A model generated the notes under the pieces. It saw nothing but the letters and a program-made list of their open reading frames with translations. It had not been told where the DNA came from and searched no databases. This document shows positions 40,239-40,333 of a DNA stretch of 40,333 nt, one piece after another. The stretch comes from Cytobacillus firmus DS1. Lineage in GTDB: Bacteria; Bacillota; Bacilli; Bacillales; Cytobacillaceae. The position numbers and the translations under genes are program-made. How positions within the stretch are numbered: position 1 is the first letter of the stretch; each line of letters opens with the position of its first letter. The stretch spans positions 1 to 40,333 of the forward strand of contig NZ_APVL01000029.1 in the NCBI RefSeq assembly GCF_000565285.1, in the 5' to 3' direction.

Positions 40239-40333
40239 AACTACACCTCCATATATTTTTTTTATGTCGTGTAATGCTAACCTACCTCGATCGTATTATA
40301 AGGTCACCAGATATTTCTGGTTGACCATTTTTT

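Overview
The window reads as part of a large mobile element, most likely a big conjugative-type plasmid (an integrative element or phage-plasmid is also possible), from a low-GC Bacillaceae-like Firmicute. The signs are AT-rich DNA, strong AGGAGG ribosome sites, several TTG and GTG starts, Gram-positive lipoprotein signals, intrinsic terminators with long T-tracts, and a Gram-positive type IV secretion cluster beside an element-encoded DNA polymerase III sliding clamp and clamp loader. Nearly every gene lies on the minus strand, so transcription runs from high to low coordinates. I see no tRNA, rRNA or CRISPR array. No relaxase or VirD4-type coupling protein is in the window.

Layout from left to right. 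Positions 1-1400 hold a tatC-tatA-MauE/DoxX-like operon. Positions 1400-3140 are decayed DNA with a lipoprotein gene, a remnant of a second tatC with its upstream region, and a plus-strand pseudogene tail. Positions 3140-7000 hold a PLD-family nuclease-like protein, several unknown small proteins and a Rad52-like annealing protein. Positions 7100-20300 are the secretion/conjugation block. In transcription order it has two paralogous small cytosolic proteins, a VirB2-like pilin candidate, PrgI, a VirB4 N-terminal-like protein, the VirB4 ATPase, two tandem VirB6/TrbL-like channel proteins, a VirB1-like dual cell-wall hydrolase (lytic transglycosylase plus M23 peptidase), a lipoprotein and two membrane proteins.

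Positions 20500-39300 form a replication/repair-like block. It holds a membrane protein and an acidic protein that both carry clamp-binding-like pentapeptides, an Snf2 helicase with zinc knuckles, dnaN (sliding clamp), holB (delta prime), dnaX (tau/gamma), and a ThiF (E1-like) plus JAB/JAMM peptidase pair behind a small protein with a beta-grasp-like tail. Both dnaN and the small leading protein are split by different full-length group II introns in the sense orientation, each with a reverse transcriptase/maturase and an HNH domain. A divergent plus-strand gene with a PUA/EVE-like (Mrr-N-like) protein sits at 29.4-30.0 kb behind a doubly palindromic promoter.

The most unusual signal is a repeated 5' leader design. 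Four replication-associated transcription units start with a short hairpin whose loop is ATGC on the coding strand. Its stem sequence differs at each site but the pairing is kept. An intrinsic terminator follows, then a conserved ACTTTTTAAGGAGG ribosome box directly before the first gene. This suggests a coordinated conditional-termination (attenuation or antitermination) regulon for the element's replication genes. The ubiquitin-like/JAB/ThiF cassette heads one of these units, so it may be regulated with the clamp loader.
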